A DNA stretch of 47,660 nucleotides from Chara braunii (Eukaryota; Streptophyta; Charophyceae; Charales; Characeae): positions 895,780 through 943,439 of the forward strand of contig BFEA01000060.1 of assembly GCA_003427395.1 (NCBI GenBank). Direction: 5' to 3'. Below the pieces are notes generated by a model. That model had not been told where the DNA came from and did not search any database. It saw only the letters and a program-made list of their open reading frames with translations. Below are positions 22,051 through 32,034 of this stretch, piece by piece; position 1 is the stretch's first letter, and each line of letters starts with the position of its first letter. The translations under genes were made by a program, and so were the position numbers.

Positions 22051-22371
22051 ACCAATCTCTAACCTATTACAGTCCCAGACCAAGGGATGAGAGGTTATGT
22101 CATATTCCAGGACACTCATGGCCCACTGCTCCAAGTGATCGCTGTGCACTCAGTGACTGGCCTCTGGCCCTCTACAAGATCATTGACTTTTAAGAAAGAA
22201 AGAAAAAAAAGACCAAGTTCTAACCTATTAAAGTCTAGGTTAATGCATGCGCAGCGGAGAAGTTTTCTTGGTGAATCTTTCTCCTCCGTTCTCATGCGCA
22301 GGCAGTCTAGCCGGACTGTCTTTCTCTTTCCCAGACCTACTTGACTACAACCCGCCAGCGCAACTGCTCGC
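22051..22371. other. Unrecognised sequence
   Basis: No coding or RNA signal that I can support. A short A-rich run near 22198-22210 and a T run at 22372-22382 bound it. Confidence 0.35.
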
Positions 22372-22500
22372 TTTTTTTTTTTGGTTGGGGTTGCGACAAG
22401 GGGTGATATAGCATCCTCCTGTGACACCCTCCTGAGAGATGACTCTTGTTTATTAGTGGGGAGTTGCGTCTACTGTAAACGTGGTCCAACATCCCTTATT
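22372..22500 (-). mobile_element. Degenerate LINE/SINE 3' tail, minus strand
   Basis: T tract 22372-22382, then a diverged hairpin 2 (22442-22464). Its outer stem has become ACTC/GAGT, compensating the GCTC/GAGC of other copies. The hairpin 1 region is GTGGTCCAACATCCC-like and no longer pairs well. A near copy of this segment lies after the adapter at 22599-22712. Confidence 0.55.
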
Positions 22501-22560
22501 CTGATAGTACATCATGACGAATAGTACCGGGTGGGTCACGCTGCTTGACACCCTCCTGAG

Positions 22561-22598
22561 CTGTCTCTTATACACATCTAGATGTGTATAAGAGACAG
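22561..22598. other. Tn5/Nextera mate-pair junction adapter (assembly artefact)
   Basis: Positions 22561-22579 are the 19-bp Tn5 mosaic end (CTGTCTCTTATACACATCT) and 22580-22598 are its exact reverse complement. This head-to-head pair is the junction adapter of Nextera mate-pair libraries. It is flanked by two copies of the same segment of about 115 bp (22430-22548 and 22599-22712). It is not genomic. Confidence 0.95.
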
Positions 22599-22834
22599 CC
22601 TGAGAGATGACTCTTGTTTATTAGTGGGGAGTTGCATCTACTGTAAACGTGGTCCAACATCCCTTATTATGATAGTACATCATGACGAATAGTACCGGGT
22701 GGGTCACGCGGCTTTGTAACCTGGCAGTTGGGGGCGCAAGGCCTGATTAAGGCTTGGTAATTCAGGTTGGTGACGCAGGCTGAGGTTTGGGCCGCTTAGT
22801 GACATTTGATAGTTAGGTTTTAGCTTTACAGGTT
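22599..22834. other. Second copy of the adapter-flanking segment, then unrecognised sequence
   Basis: 22599-22712 repeats 22430-22548 with about two substitutions and probably arose from misassembly across the adapter. 22713-22834 has no recognised feature and ends where LINE-3 homology starts. Confidence 0.6.
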
Positions 22835-22837
22835 GCG

Positions 22838-23961
22838 GAGGAACTAGAACAAACTAGGCAAGACAAGATCGACGACTTTCTAACCACTCTCTCTCAGAAA
22901 ATCTCCGATAGCCAACGGGAGGACCTGGAAAGGCCGCTGCGAAAGGAAGAAATCTGGAACGCCCTCATGCAGATGGAGGAGGACAAAACACCCGGGGTGA
23001 ATGGGCTTCCTAAAGAATCTTGGGAGAAAATGGGGTCCTTTATGTCGATGGACCTGATGGAGTACTACAGGCAGGTCAAAACATCGGGGAGCATGGGAGA
23101 GTTCGTAAGCCAAGGAATTCTTACCCTGGTTTACAAAGAGGGGGATAAAACTAATATCAAGAACTATCACAGGATCACCCTTTTCACTGTGGTATACAAG
23201 CTGGTGGCAAAGACACTGGCCAATAGGATGATCCCAGTCTTGGAGGAGATAATCCACCCGACACAAACATGATTTATGCGCAATAGGAACATCCACGATA
23301 ATGTGCTATTGGTCAATGAATTAATTAAACTATCAACTTGAAGGCAGTCGCGACAAAATGCAGCCATACTGTTTATTGACTTCGAAAAAACTTACGATCA
23401 CATGGTGGAACCACATCTGGTCACAGCTAGGAACCGAGGAGGAATGGTCGTGGAGTTGGGAGTGTATACTAATAGGTGTTGGCATAGACCACAAGCATCC
23501 CACTATGCCAATAACCTTTTTGTCCACTGCCAGAAAGGCGGTGGTGTGGGCATTATGGTAAAAAAGGTGTGTTTTCGACCAGGAAGCGGCCAGAATGGGG
23601 GAGACGGAAAAAAATAATAATCAGGCAATTTATCGAAACAGAAATAAGGATACAATGGAAAAGGGGTCAGAGCGAAATGGAACACTTCACAGAGAAAACA
23701 GATATCATAAAGGAAATACAAACATTCTGCGCAGACTGGCTGGGGGGGGACAGGGGCGGCAAGATGGCACAGGTCGAATGACCCGGGGAGATGGGGGATG
23801 AGGGAGGAGGGGGTGCCCTCGACAAGGATTACTACCTCAGGTTCAAGGATTGGCTGCAGGTCGACCCCAACATTCCAATGAAGAGACCTGAAGAGTTCCC
23901 AGATATGTTTCCCCCAGCAGCCACAACAATGGAAGAAGTACAATGGTTTGGACATGAGTAG
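22838..23961 (+). pseudogene. LINE-3 ORF2 relic (RT fragment fused to C-terminus)
   Basis: The region upstream of RT (EEDKTPGVNGLPKESW, aligned with KEEKTPAIDRLPKELW in LINE-2) leads into the RT fingers (KTNIKNYHRITL...VYKLVAKTLANR) and motif A (FIDFEKTYDH, ending about 23400). The next codons align, after a frame change, with WWDRIW...RRAIFWAIW of the zf-RVT C-terminal side, so motifs B and C of the RT are gone. The C-terminus (YYLRFKDWLQVDPNIPMK, then FPDMFPP, to a TAG at about 23959) is preserved. There are in-frame TGA codons near 23271 and 23339. It cannot encode an active RT. Confidence 0.82.
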
Positions 23962-24126
23962 AAATGAACAAAGGTTGTTTAGAATGTCAAGGAGGGTGGG
24001 GAAGGAACCAATGGGTAATAGCAGCATATCTGGCGCCTGATTTTAGATGAAAAGGTTCCTTCTGGCAGATTTTTTCTCATTTGTTTTTCCTGACATTATC
24101 CTGATCCGCACTGTATATAAGGGACG

Positions 24127-24221
24127 CTGGACCCATTTTCCAGCAGGTTATGCTCCCCACCAATAGATGGAGCCTCTCCCTGGGTGCTAGCGCTGTCTGC
24201 TCTTACGAACAGCACTAGCAC
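24127..24221 (+). promoter_or_regulatory. LINE-3 3' tail: three conserved RNA hairpins
   Basis: Hairpin 1 is 24127-24143 (CTGGA/TCCAG, 7-nt loop). Hairpin 2 is 24152-24173 (GCTCC/GGAGC, 12-nt loop). Hairpin 3 is 24184-24221 (GTGCTAG and GCTGT pair with ACAGC and CTAGCAC around one C-A mismatch, 12-nt loop). Poly(A) begins 23 nt later. Compared with LINE-4, hairpin 3 shows paired substitutions that keep the stem. Confidence 0.75.
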
Positions 24222-24266
24222 TACGAGGGGTGTTTAAAAGAAGGAAAAAAAAAAAAAAAAAAAAAA

Positions 24267-24489
24267 GATTGCTCACAAATTACTCAAGTTACTGTTAGAT
24301 TTGTTTGATGATTAATCTAGCACATGTAGGACTTGTGGCTTTCTTATTAGCCCGTCTGAGATGTTTTCATGAGCAGTTGACTTAGTAGGTTAGTAGTTTA
24401 CTGAAGTGTTCTAAAAACATTATGGAATTGTTCTCGGTATTTCTCAGCCAAAGCCGGGTTATGGCCCCGATACTCTAATGCTTGTATAA
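24267..24489. other. Unrecognised sequence
   Basis: No coding, RNA or repeat signal recognised between the LINE-3 poly(A) and the next tail remnant. Confidence 0.35.
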
Positions 24490-24494
24490 TTCAT

Positions 24495-24585
24495 ATAGGA
24501 TGCTGAGCCCGTTTCCCAGCACATGTGGCTCCCCATGAATAAATTGGAGGATTTGTCCCCAAAACAGTAAAAAAGAAAAGAAGAA
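24495..24585 (+). mobile_element. Diverged LINE/SINE 3' tail remnant, plus strand
   Basis: GGATGCTGAGCCCGTTTCCCAG (24499-24519 region) corresponds to hairpin 1 with one internal mismatch, and 24528-24550 corresponds to hairpin 2. A purine-rich AAAAAAGAAAAGAAGAAAAG end (24569-24589) is a decayed poly(A). Hairpin 3 is absent. Confidence 0.55.
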
Positions 24586-24589
24586 AAGA

Positions 24590-25034
24590 ATAGTACTGGG
24601 GCTATTACCCGACTTTGGCTTCATCAGTTCTGCACAATGTCATTATGAAGTCGTTGTAATGTAGAAGAATGAAGGTGCTGCAATGTAGCTTAAGGCGAGA
24701 CCTCGGGCCAGTTTGAACCCCTTCGGGGGTATGGGCACCAGAGGGTTTACCACCCAACACAGCCTCTTCAGCCTTTTCAGTTGGCTGCCTTCTAGAAAGC
24801 ATTATCCGTAGGCTAAGCTTGTTCCGTCTATGAATCCCATAGCTATACCTCTGCCACCATCCACAGTTCTGAACTTGAACCACCAGACTGAGTACCTTCC
24901 CCCGCGTGGGATCAGGGGTGCGGCAGTTAACACGGAGACCCGATACGGCCTCCAGCACCGACCACATCCATCGGCCGTGCTTGGCGCGCAACGCTCACAG
25001 GCGATATATAAGAAAGTAGTGACAATTTAAATTG
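24590..25034. other. Unrecognised sequence, possibly LINE-5 3' UTR
   Basis: Lies downstream of the LINE-5 coding remnant on the minus strand. A minus-strand open frame (24605-24991) has no recognisable domain. I see no poly(A) or hairpin tail for LINE-5 here. Confidence 0.35.
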
Positions 25035-25735
25035 GCAATACCGCATTCTTTACAAAGGGCAGGACGTGTGGGGGAAAGGGGTCTGGAAACTCTAGTGGTC
25101 TGAGCGGTAGCATGGGGTTAAGGCATGTCCAACCGTTGAACTCTAGCTTGTAATTCGGTTGTATTTTTCCAGTTTCAACCTTGGTTGTCTCCTACCTAGC
25201 CCTACCCATATTACCTTCCCATTTAGACGATGTCATCCGACACCCTTGGTCTCCCTTCAACCATTACCTGCTGAAGTTTGTTATTGTTTTTTGGATCTCC
25301 TCCATGTCGCTAAAAAAGGTGAGTTTTTTGGAGTTGCCTTCCACCTCGCTTGTAATTCTGTTTGTTTATGTAGCTTTATGTGTACTGTTACGTCCCGTTC
25401 TTCCCCCCTCACTCTATTAATGAATAGAATGTATCTCTTCTACCAAAGAGTCCATAGTATCACATGCTTGCCCAGGTGGACGAGGTTGTACTTGAAGTCG
25501 TTCACCGGACCTTGGGGCCAGTGTCCTGTCAATATGGATCTTCAATCCCAGGGCCAATCCCCATCCCCCACCGTGACTGTTCTTCCCTGATATTCGATCC
25601 CATTATTTCCAAGAAAGGATCGCCCTAGGGCACTCAATGAAGATGTGTTCAATGATCTCCATAATTTTCCTATTGGAAAAGGATTGCAGGCACTGCCAGC
25701 TGGGGAACCATGAAAGTGTCACCCCTGTTCGTTCC
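25035..25735 (-). pseudogene. LINE-5 ORF2 relic (zf-RVT and C-terminal module)
   Basis: Minus-strand translation in shifting frames gives a zf-RVT segment (FPSWQCLQSFSNRKIMEIIEHIF then ECPRAIL, about 25610-25710), LVHLGKHVILWTLW (about 25440-25485) and the C-terminal module (YKLEFNGWTCLNPMLPLR, then EFPDPFPP, about 25060-25160). These align with LINE-1 and LINE-2. The Gln after WTLW is TAG (25442-25440). Upstream it is cut off by a poly(A)-tailed fragment at 25742. Clearly a dead fragment. Confidence 0.78.
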
Positions 25736-25741
25736 AACCTC

Positions 25742-25840
25742 TTTTTTTTTTCGTTTTTTGTTTTTGTAGGACGCGCCAATGCGGCTCCATCTATTGGTGG
25801 GGAGCATCACCTGCTGGAAACCGGGTCCAACGTCCCTTGA
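25742..25840 (-). mobile_element. LINE/SINE 3' tail (hairpins 1 and 2 plus decayed poly-A), minus strand
   Basis: T-rich end 25742-25765, hairpin 2 at 25784-25805 (GCTCC/GGAGC) and hairpin 1 at 25814-25830 (TTGGA/TCCAG, one G-U). The region where hairpin 3 should lie holds unrelated sequence. No LINE coding sequence is seen immediately upstream. Confidence 0.65.
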
Positions 25841-26299
25841 ATACATCTTTTTTTTTATAGGTAAGTACGTTCATGTCACCTTTGAGTATCAAATGGGCAA
25901 AAAAAACACGTGTCGACAAAGAAAACCACGCCCAGTTCGAGAAGTCAACGGAAGTGCCCACAGCCGTGGTGCCAGACTGGGTGTCACATTTACAGGGGTC
26001 GGCCGTGGTGTTAGAGGGGGAAACAAAAAAGAAAAGAAAATGCCCAACGGGTACTTTTGGACTGAAATCGCTAAATTTCAATCTGGCGCGTGATTTCTTT
26101 GCCAGCGCGATTTTCTTTTGCCTTTAGGGTTTCAAAACATGGACGCCGTTATTTCAAAAAAAAAAAAGGAATATCGTGAGGCATCAGGCTGGTTGAAATA
26201 TGAGTTCTTTCAAAGACTATGATCAACAGAGTAAAAAAAAAAGAGGCTCTGGGGTGGAGGCAGAGAATGCAGGGCTGTAGCTGATGGCTGCATTGAGCC
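25841..26299. other. Unrecognised sequence upstream of LINE-4
   Basis: Overlapping open frames on both strands, none recognisable, and an A-run at 26155-26168. The 5' end of LINE-4 homology lies near 26300. Confidence 0.35.
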
Positions 26300-27966
26300 A
26301 AAATGGGCCAAGATGGACCCCAAGATTTGTCTTCTGGAGACCTCCGCACAATGTGATCATGGAAAAACAACAGAGGAAACAAACTTTCTTCAAACAAGCG
26401 AAGAGCAAAGCAAGACAAAATGTGGTCCCTTCCTTGCACCACCCGTTTGACTCACGACTCCCAGATGCAACTAACTCCTATAGCATCATCGACTATGCCA
26501 CCCAGTATTACCAAAACCTGTTCACCTTAGAGAATGCTAGGTCGGGAGAAAGAACACTAGAACAGGGTCAGACGACTTTATTGCAAAGTTTAACAGCCCT
26601 TCTATCACAGGAACAGAAAGACTCCTTAGAATCGCTCCTAACACCTCACGACATACAAGATGCGTTAAAGGGAATGGAGGAAGAGAAAACCCCCGGGCTG
26701 GATTCACGTCTGGGACCTCCTACGTGAGGAATTGATGCTCTACATTCACACTGTACAGACTGAGGGCAGATTTGGGGACCTGATCAGCCAAGGGGTACAA
26801 CCCTTGAAGTTCTCTACAAGAAAGGGGATAGAGTAAATTAAGAACCTTCGACCAATCGCCCTTCTCCTCGTCCCTTACAAAATGGTTGCGAAAGCCCTCT
26901 GCAACAGGTTGTTGCCCCACACGCTCCACCTCATCCACATGGATCAGACAGTGCATGCTTCATGCCCCAAAGGAACATACAAGACAAGATCCTGTTGGTG
27001 AATGACACAATCAAATACGCACGCCAGAGGAGATTGGAAGTGACTATTTTGTTCATTGACTTCGAAAAAGCCTACGACCATGTAGACTGGAACTTTCTGG
27101 ACTTATGCCTAGCCAAGATGAACTTCGGGCCGATCTTTAGACAATGGGTCACCACCCTGCACAGCTCGGCTACCACAAATACCATGTTAAACAGTCACCT
27201 ATCACCACCTTTTCCGCTGCAAAGATCGGTAAGACAAGATGACCCTATAGCCCCATTGCTTTTTGTCATAGTAATGGAAGCCTTGGCCTCCCTATTCAGA
27301 GCAAACCCGGCTATCGAGCGGATCACCATCCCGGAACTGCCGGCACACAAGATCCCGCTCACCTCTCTCTTTGCTGACGATCTGACTGTCCTCCTGAAAG
27401 CCACACCCTCTAGTATGGAAGCTTTAGCAAAAAACATTCACCTGTTTTCAATTGCCGCCGATATGAAAGCTAACTGGGGTTCCAAAACTGAAGGATGGTG
27501 GTTGCACACAGCAGACCAGCCTCCCCCTGATGAACCCGCACTGAAATGGCGACAAAAAGAATAGGCGATCCTCATACAAGGGGTTAGATTGACGACAATG
27601 GGTCCACCTAGGGACCATGGAGACCAGCTACTCCGGACAGCCATACAAGCGATGGCAAAATGGAAAGGCCTTCACACCTCACTGGTCGGACGAGCTCTTG
27701 TAATTAACAACACAATTTTATCCATGATATGCCCATGATATGGTACAAAACGGCGTTCTGGTCCCTAGGGCCGAAACAACTCTCCAATCTCAAGGAAGCC
27801 GTGGCCGCGTACTTGTGGAGGAATGATTTGGATATGCGGATCTGCATAAAACGGGTTGCCTAGTCCCAAATTGTGCAGCCAAAGAACCAAGGTGGTCTGG
27901 CCATTATTGCCCCGGAGGACCAAATCAAGGCCCTGATTTTCAAAGTGCTATTCAGGCTACTAATGG
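26300..27966 (+). pseudogene. LINE-4 ORF2 relic, part 1 (reverse transcriptase)
   Basis: The pre-RT segment (MEEEKTPGLD near 26673) is followed by a frameshifted finger region and an RT core at 26962-27564: FIDFEKAYDHVDW (motif A), SVRQDDP (motif B, where the usual Gly of RQGDP is Asp) and FADDLTVL (motif C). A TAG follows at 27562-27564. A further frame change leads to QPKNQGGLAIIAPEDQIKAL up to the insertion. TAG at 27861-27863 replaces a Trp found in LINE-1. Multiple breaks make it inactive. Confidence 0.82.
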
Positions 27967-28772
27967 TGTGACGAACCACTTTCTGTAACGCGCGATTTTC
28001 TGCGCGTTTGCAACGAGAGGTCCTAAGCTGGGAAGATTGGTCCAATTACGGAAAATCGGGATCGGTGGAAAAATTGCATCAGTACCCTTGCTTTTTCGTC
28101 TTTTTCGTCGCTTCTTGTCGAATGACTGGGTTCGGAGCTGGGTGTGTCCTGGGACGACCGGTTGAGTGATTGGTCGGATGGATGTCTGGCGCGCCACCAC
28201 GCGCGCGATTAATAAATCTTGACGTCGTTTCTTTCGTTTCGGTTTCGATCTTTTGGGCGCGGACATCGCGCGGGAAATTGATTCGTTCTTTTGAATTTTT
28301 CCTTTTAGTCTTTTTCAAATTTTGTCGAGCCCCCCCCCCCCTCTCCCGATGGCTCTCGGAATTTTGGACTTTCCTTCTGGAATTTATGCTTTTTGTTTTT
28401 TCGCATTAGATAGGAATTTAGGAATTTAGTAATTAGGACTTTTTCTGCCGCGCGGCGCCTTTTGTTTACGCCCTTCTTCATGCGGCTGCAACGGTACTCT
28501 GATTAGTGGGCGCCCTTAATCGTGTGTGTAACTGTAATTTTAGGCGGGCGCCATTGTAACTGTATCTTTCTTCTTGCACTTCGTCTCTCCCGCCCTCCCT
28601 CTCTTTCTTTTGCTGAAATTTTCGTAGGCCGCGGCTTGCATGCTCGGATCGATGCGTGGAGAAGGGTTACGTCCCCCACGCCGCGGCCCGATCATGCAGA
28701 ACGCAGGCGCTCCCTCTCTAATCTTCACTCTAAGTCTTGGTAATTTCGTGATCTTCGCGCATGCATGCACGT

Positions 28773-28779
28773 TATAAAT
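28773..28779 (+). promoter_or_regulatory. TATA-box-like motif inside the probable LTR
   Basis: TATAAAT about 806 bp into the insertion, in an otherwise G/C-rich context. The position is compatible with an LTR promoter at the U3/R boundary if the LTR is read in the plus orientation. No other evidence fixes the orientation. Confidence 0.35.
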
Positions 28780-29513
28780 TTCGGCTGCGCGATTAGTCAG
28801 CTCTCTTAACCCGTTGTTGGAAGCTCGGGGTTGCGCGATCAGGAAGGGTCGGCACACGAGCGAAGTAAGAGGTGAGTAGAGTAGGAGTTGGGTGACCCGA
28901 CGGGCTGGTGCCGAATGCGCGGGATTGACGTGGGCCACGACGACTATGGGCACGGGCAAATCCGACGGGTGCGGGAGGACTAAGCGGGGTGACAACTTCG
29001 TGGGTTGGTGCGTGACGACGGACTGTCCGCATCGGAGGAGAAAAAGAGAGAAGGAGAGAGTTGAGGTCAATGGACGCGGATTTGCTGTTTCTTTGTCTCT
29101 TCCCCCTCTTCATCTGTGTACATACATTTTGATTGCGGCTCCAGGCAGTTTTGCCCGTTCTTATTTCCGTTTCGGCTTTCTGAAATCTGGGCTTGTTTTT
29201 TTTTCTCACACTTGTCTTTGCTCGCATGATGTGTGTGATTATCGAATGTATGGATTTGTGGACGTTATGCCTCCTTGTCTATCTTTTTGCTGAGAATCCC
29301 TGTCCTTGCTTTTTGTTTATGTCGAATCTTTGCCCACACCTTAGGCAGTTGTACATGGGATAGGAATCTGGCCCCGATAGCGATTTGTTCTCGTTTTTGC
29401 TTATCTCACGGTAGGGGTTGTGATAGGGTTGCATCTTGCATAATCGAAACTTCCGAAGCAATTAGACGATCCGAAGCTTGGTCCCGCGAACGCCACGCGA
29501 GAACACGTGTAGA

Positions 29514-30062
29514 CGCGATCTGAGTCGAGCCCTTACACGTGTTCCCGTGCGTCGATTCGCTCACCCAAAAAGACTCGCGGCGGAACCGTCATCCCGTACG
29601 AGCACACCGCACGTGCTCGTGCGCGGTAACGATATCTCGACCCGAGCTATCCCATCGACGATGGTACCATGACGAGATCTTGGAGCTCAGATTCATCCTA
29701 CGATCCGGACTATTTCACCCCTTTGATAAACGAGCTCATAAGAACATGATACCTCTGTCACACGGAGAATCGACTATGTCCGCAGGAGTTCCACTGCGCA
29801 ACCTCTAGCGACCCTCGGTGCTCTGATTTCCCTTCCCCTGACCACACCTACTACTTCGCCCACCCGGGATTTGTTGTCATCACCACCAGTTTCCCTCCTT
29901 TCCGCCTTCTTCTCCCATATCATCAACTTAGTGTCGTTCCGTGGCCGGCCATAGCCCCCTATTGGCCCAATACGTTTTGTGTGAATTGCCGACGTAGCGG
30001 CGAGCAGAGAACTCTGGAATTCCGAAGGCCCAACCCAGGTACGCGGCGGCCCGCGCCACGTG
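29514..30062. promoter_or_regulatory. Cluster of four CACGTG (G-box) hexamers in the LTR
   Basis: CACGTG at 29514-29519, 29536-29541, 29610-29615 and 30057-30062. The first two are halves of an 11-bp inverted repeat (GAACACGTGTA/TACACGTGTTC). The third sits in ACGAGCAC...GTGCTCGT and the fourth in a CCACGTGG palindrome. G-boxes bind bZIP and bHLH factors in plants; a role here is inference. Confidence 0.4.
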
Positions 30063-30317
30063 GCGGCCCCCGACGGCCTAACTTTTCGGGACCGCCTCCA
30101 CCGCGGAGGGATTTCCCCGTAAAACGTCGCCCACAGTGCCCCGACCCCATCAGACCTTGAGTCCCTTGCGCACGCGCCCCTTATTCGCCTAATTGTATTC
30201 ATACCCTTAAGACTCCCCCACTTTCCCAAAAATCCTTGGCACACCCCTTTTCGCACTTCCAGGCCCATACCCCACTCCGATCAGGAAGTCGCGCTGGGCG
30301 TGAGGTTGGGCGTCACA

Positions 30318-31721
30318 ATGGCGGATGACATACCATGGGGACCTCTGATGCACATCCAACTAAAAAACCTTGCTCTAGAGACCCCTGAAGAAAATCAGGT
30401 TCACCCTCTTACTTGGCTCACTAACCTGGCCTGGTCCATCCCGTGCATCCCCAGAACTGGCGACCCAATGTCCCCTTCAGCAGCAGCAAAGCACGATCTG
30501 GCCAATGACCCCCTATGGGCCTTCTTACTATCACTCTGGAGAGAAGTGGGGCCAGCGAGACTTAGGCCCCCGTCTAGATGGCACAAGGTCTGGCGACAAC
30601 CATGCTTTGGCAACCCCCACATTCTTAACCCCCGAGGACAGCCCTTCAACATTAAACATGATCACATTGGCTGTCGTGGGTTAAAACCGGCATCTTTACC
30701 ATTGGAGATTTATGGAACAGCCAAACAGGGCAGTGGAAAACAGAGGACCATCTCCGTCCCCAATTAAAACACGTCAGGAACGTGCAAAAGAAATTGCACC
30801 AACTGCAAGAGGTAACTCGCATTGCATGGGTTCAGGCCCTTTGTTCGGAACCAAGGATCTGTGCAGGGGACTGGGTAATCCTGAGGCCTCCCTCCCGCTT
30901 CCCATGACCAAGATGACCACCACCCGCCCCTGGGCCGCACAAGGATTCGTGTGTTGGGGGATGACAAGGACGGATGGTGGGTCTATGAGCTGTGGATTCC
31001 GATCTGCCTGCTGCCCTTCGACCCGTCAGAATGGCAGTGGGAAAGACCCAACCCACTGCCATTTTGGAAATACACTGTTTAAGATTGTTATAGAAGGGTC
31101 CACAAGACAATCAATACAACTGAGATCATCAAACAGAGATGGGTCAAGGACTCCCACTTGGACACAGTGGACTTACAACACTTCAAATGGACTTAGTTTG
31201 CTCACCTCACTGCAGCTTCCCAAAGGGCGCTGCCATGGCAAATAGTGTACCGCTGCTTGCCGACTCCAGCATGGATTACGTCAAGGTCACAGTTGGAGCA
31301 GCAAGGAGTGTTATCCCCTATATGCTCCTACTGGGGCTCCTCGACTCAACCGCAGGTAGCAGATCTGGAACACTGCCTTCTTTACTGCCCCCTAGCGAGG
31401 CAGATATGGCAGTGGTGGAGTGCGGCACTGGGATACCTCACTGATACTGACCTCCCGTGCGACCTAGCAGTCCTGCTCCTTGGTCAGTTGCTAAAGATCC
31501 CCTCCGCGTGGTCCACTTTCCAGTCAAACCTTCTCCGCTATACACGATTAGAGGTTCTTATGACAGCATGGCGAGCACGCTGCTCCTACGAATACGAAGA
31601 GCATACATTTGGGTTCTACCAGGCCAGACAGCACATTATAGACACAATCAGGTGTAACATTCACGGAGCCTGGGTGCAACTTAAAGACTCTTTATCTACA
31701 GCAGACAGCAGGGCCCGATGA
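30318..31721 (+). pseudogene. LINE-4 ORF2 relic, part 2 (connection, zf-RVT, C-terminus)
   Basis: Starts directly after the LTR in the frame left at 27966. HPLTWLTNLAWSIP aligns with EPLTWLENRAWTIP of LINE-2, and the DPLWAFLLSLWREV segment aligns with DPFWPNLMKTWRKL. A frame-changed zf-RVT region (31245-31721) includes LEHCLLYCPLARQIWQWW, matching IEHIFLQCP...WRWW. The first Cys pair of the zinc motif is not clearly conserved. Several frameshifts separate the blocks. Confidence 0.72.
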
Positions 31722-31929
31722 CAAGAGCTGACAGATGCCTTCACACAAACATGGCTGCACCAGATCACAAATCGGCTGACCTTGACGACACACAGCAGCT
31801 CCGCTGGAAACCGTGGTGGCAGACTGAAAGACAGTGGAAGCGGAGACCGCTGTCGGTGTTTACAGTGTCACGCTCTTTGTCGGGCCTGCCTGTCACCACG
31901 GTTCTAGCTGACGGCCAGCCACCCCAACC

Positions 31930-32034
31930 NNNNNNNNNNNNNNNNNNNNNNNNNNNNNNNNNNNNNNNNNNNNNNNNNNNNNNNNNNNNNNNNNNNNNNN
32001 NNNNNNNNNNNNNNNNNNNNNNNNNNNNNNNNNN
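31930..32034. other. Assembly gap (105 N)
   Basis: Run of N in the LINE-4 3' region, directly followed by a segment that belongs elsewhere. Confidence 0.95.

Larger units (their letters stand above)
22835..24266 (+). mobile_element. LINE-3: 5'-truncated and internally deleted LINE, plus strand
   Basis: Begins in the segment between endonuclease and RT, jumps from RT motif A to the zf-RVT C-terminal side, and ends with the C-terminal module, a 160-bp 3' UTR, three hairpins (24127-24221) and 22 A (24245-24266). Compared with LINE-2, about 2.1 kb is missing inside. The intact 3' tail and poly(A) support retroposition with 5' truncation. Confidence 0.85.
27967..30317. mobile_element. Probable solo LTR (2351 bp) inserted in LINE-4
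   Basis: Begins TGTGACG and ends CGTCACA (7-bp inverted ends with the TG...CA termini of LTRs), flanked by ATGG at 27963-27966 and 30318-30321. A fifth base, A, also matches if the last base of the element is shared. Removing the insertion and one ATGG rejoins the LINE-4 reading frame exactly. The insert is much more G/C- and CpG-rich than its surroundings and has no gag or pol. It contains a TATA-box-like TATAAAT at 28773-28779. The open frames inside (for example 28540-29293, 29774-30268) overlap on both strands and show no domain. A non-autonomous element with 7-bp inverted ends is the main alternative. Confidence 0.72.

Noticed and set aside
22967-23296. Host gene on the minus strand opposite LINE-3
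   Set aside because: It is the antisense shadow of a clearly homologous RT frame.
24605-24991. 128-codon minus-strand frame next to LINE-5
   Set aside because: I could not align it to the LINE endonuclease or any other part; probably incidental or 3' UTR.
25085-25145. tRNA-like D-arm motif (GGTCTGAGCGGTAGC)
   Set aside because: It lies inside the LINE-5 C-terminal coding relic on the other strand and has no B box.
28540-30268. Several long frames on both strands inside the GC-rich insert
   Set aside because: They overlap each other, lack domains and are expected in GC-rich sequence with few stops.
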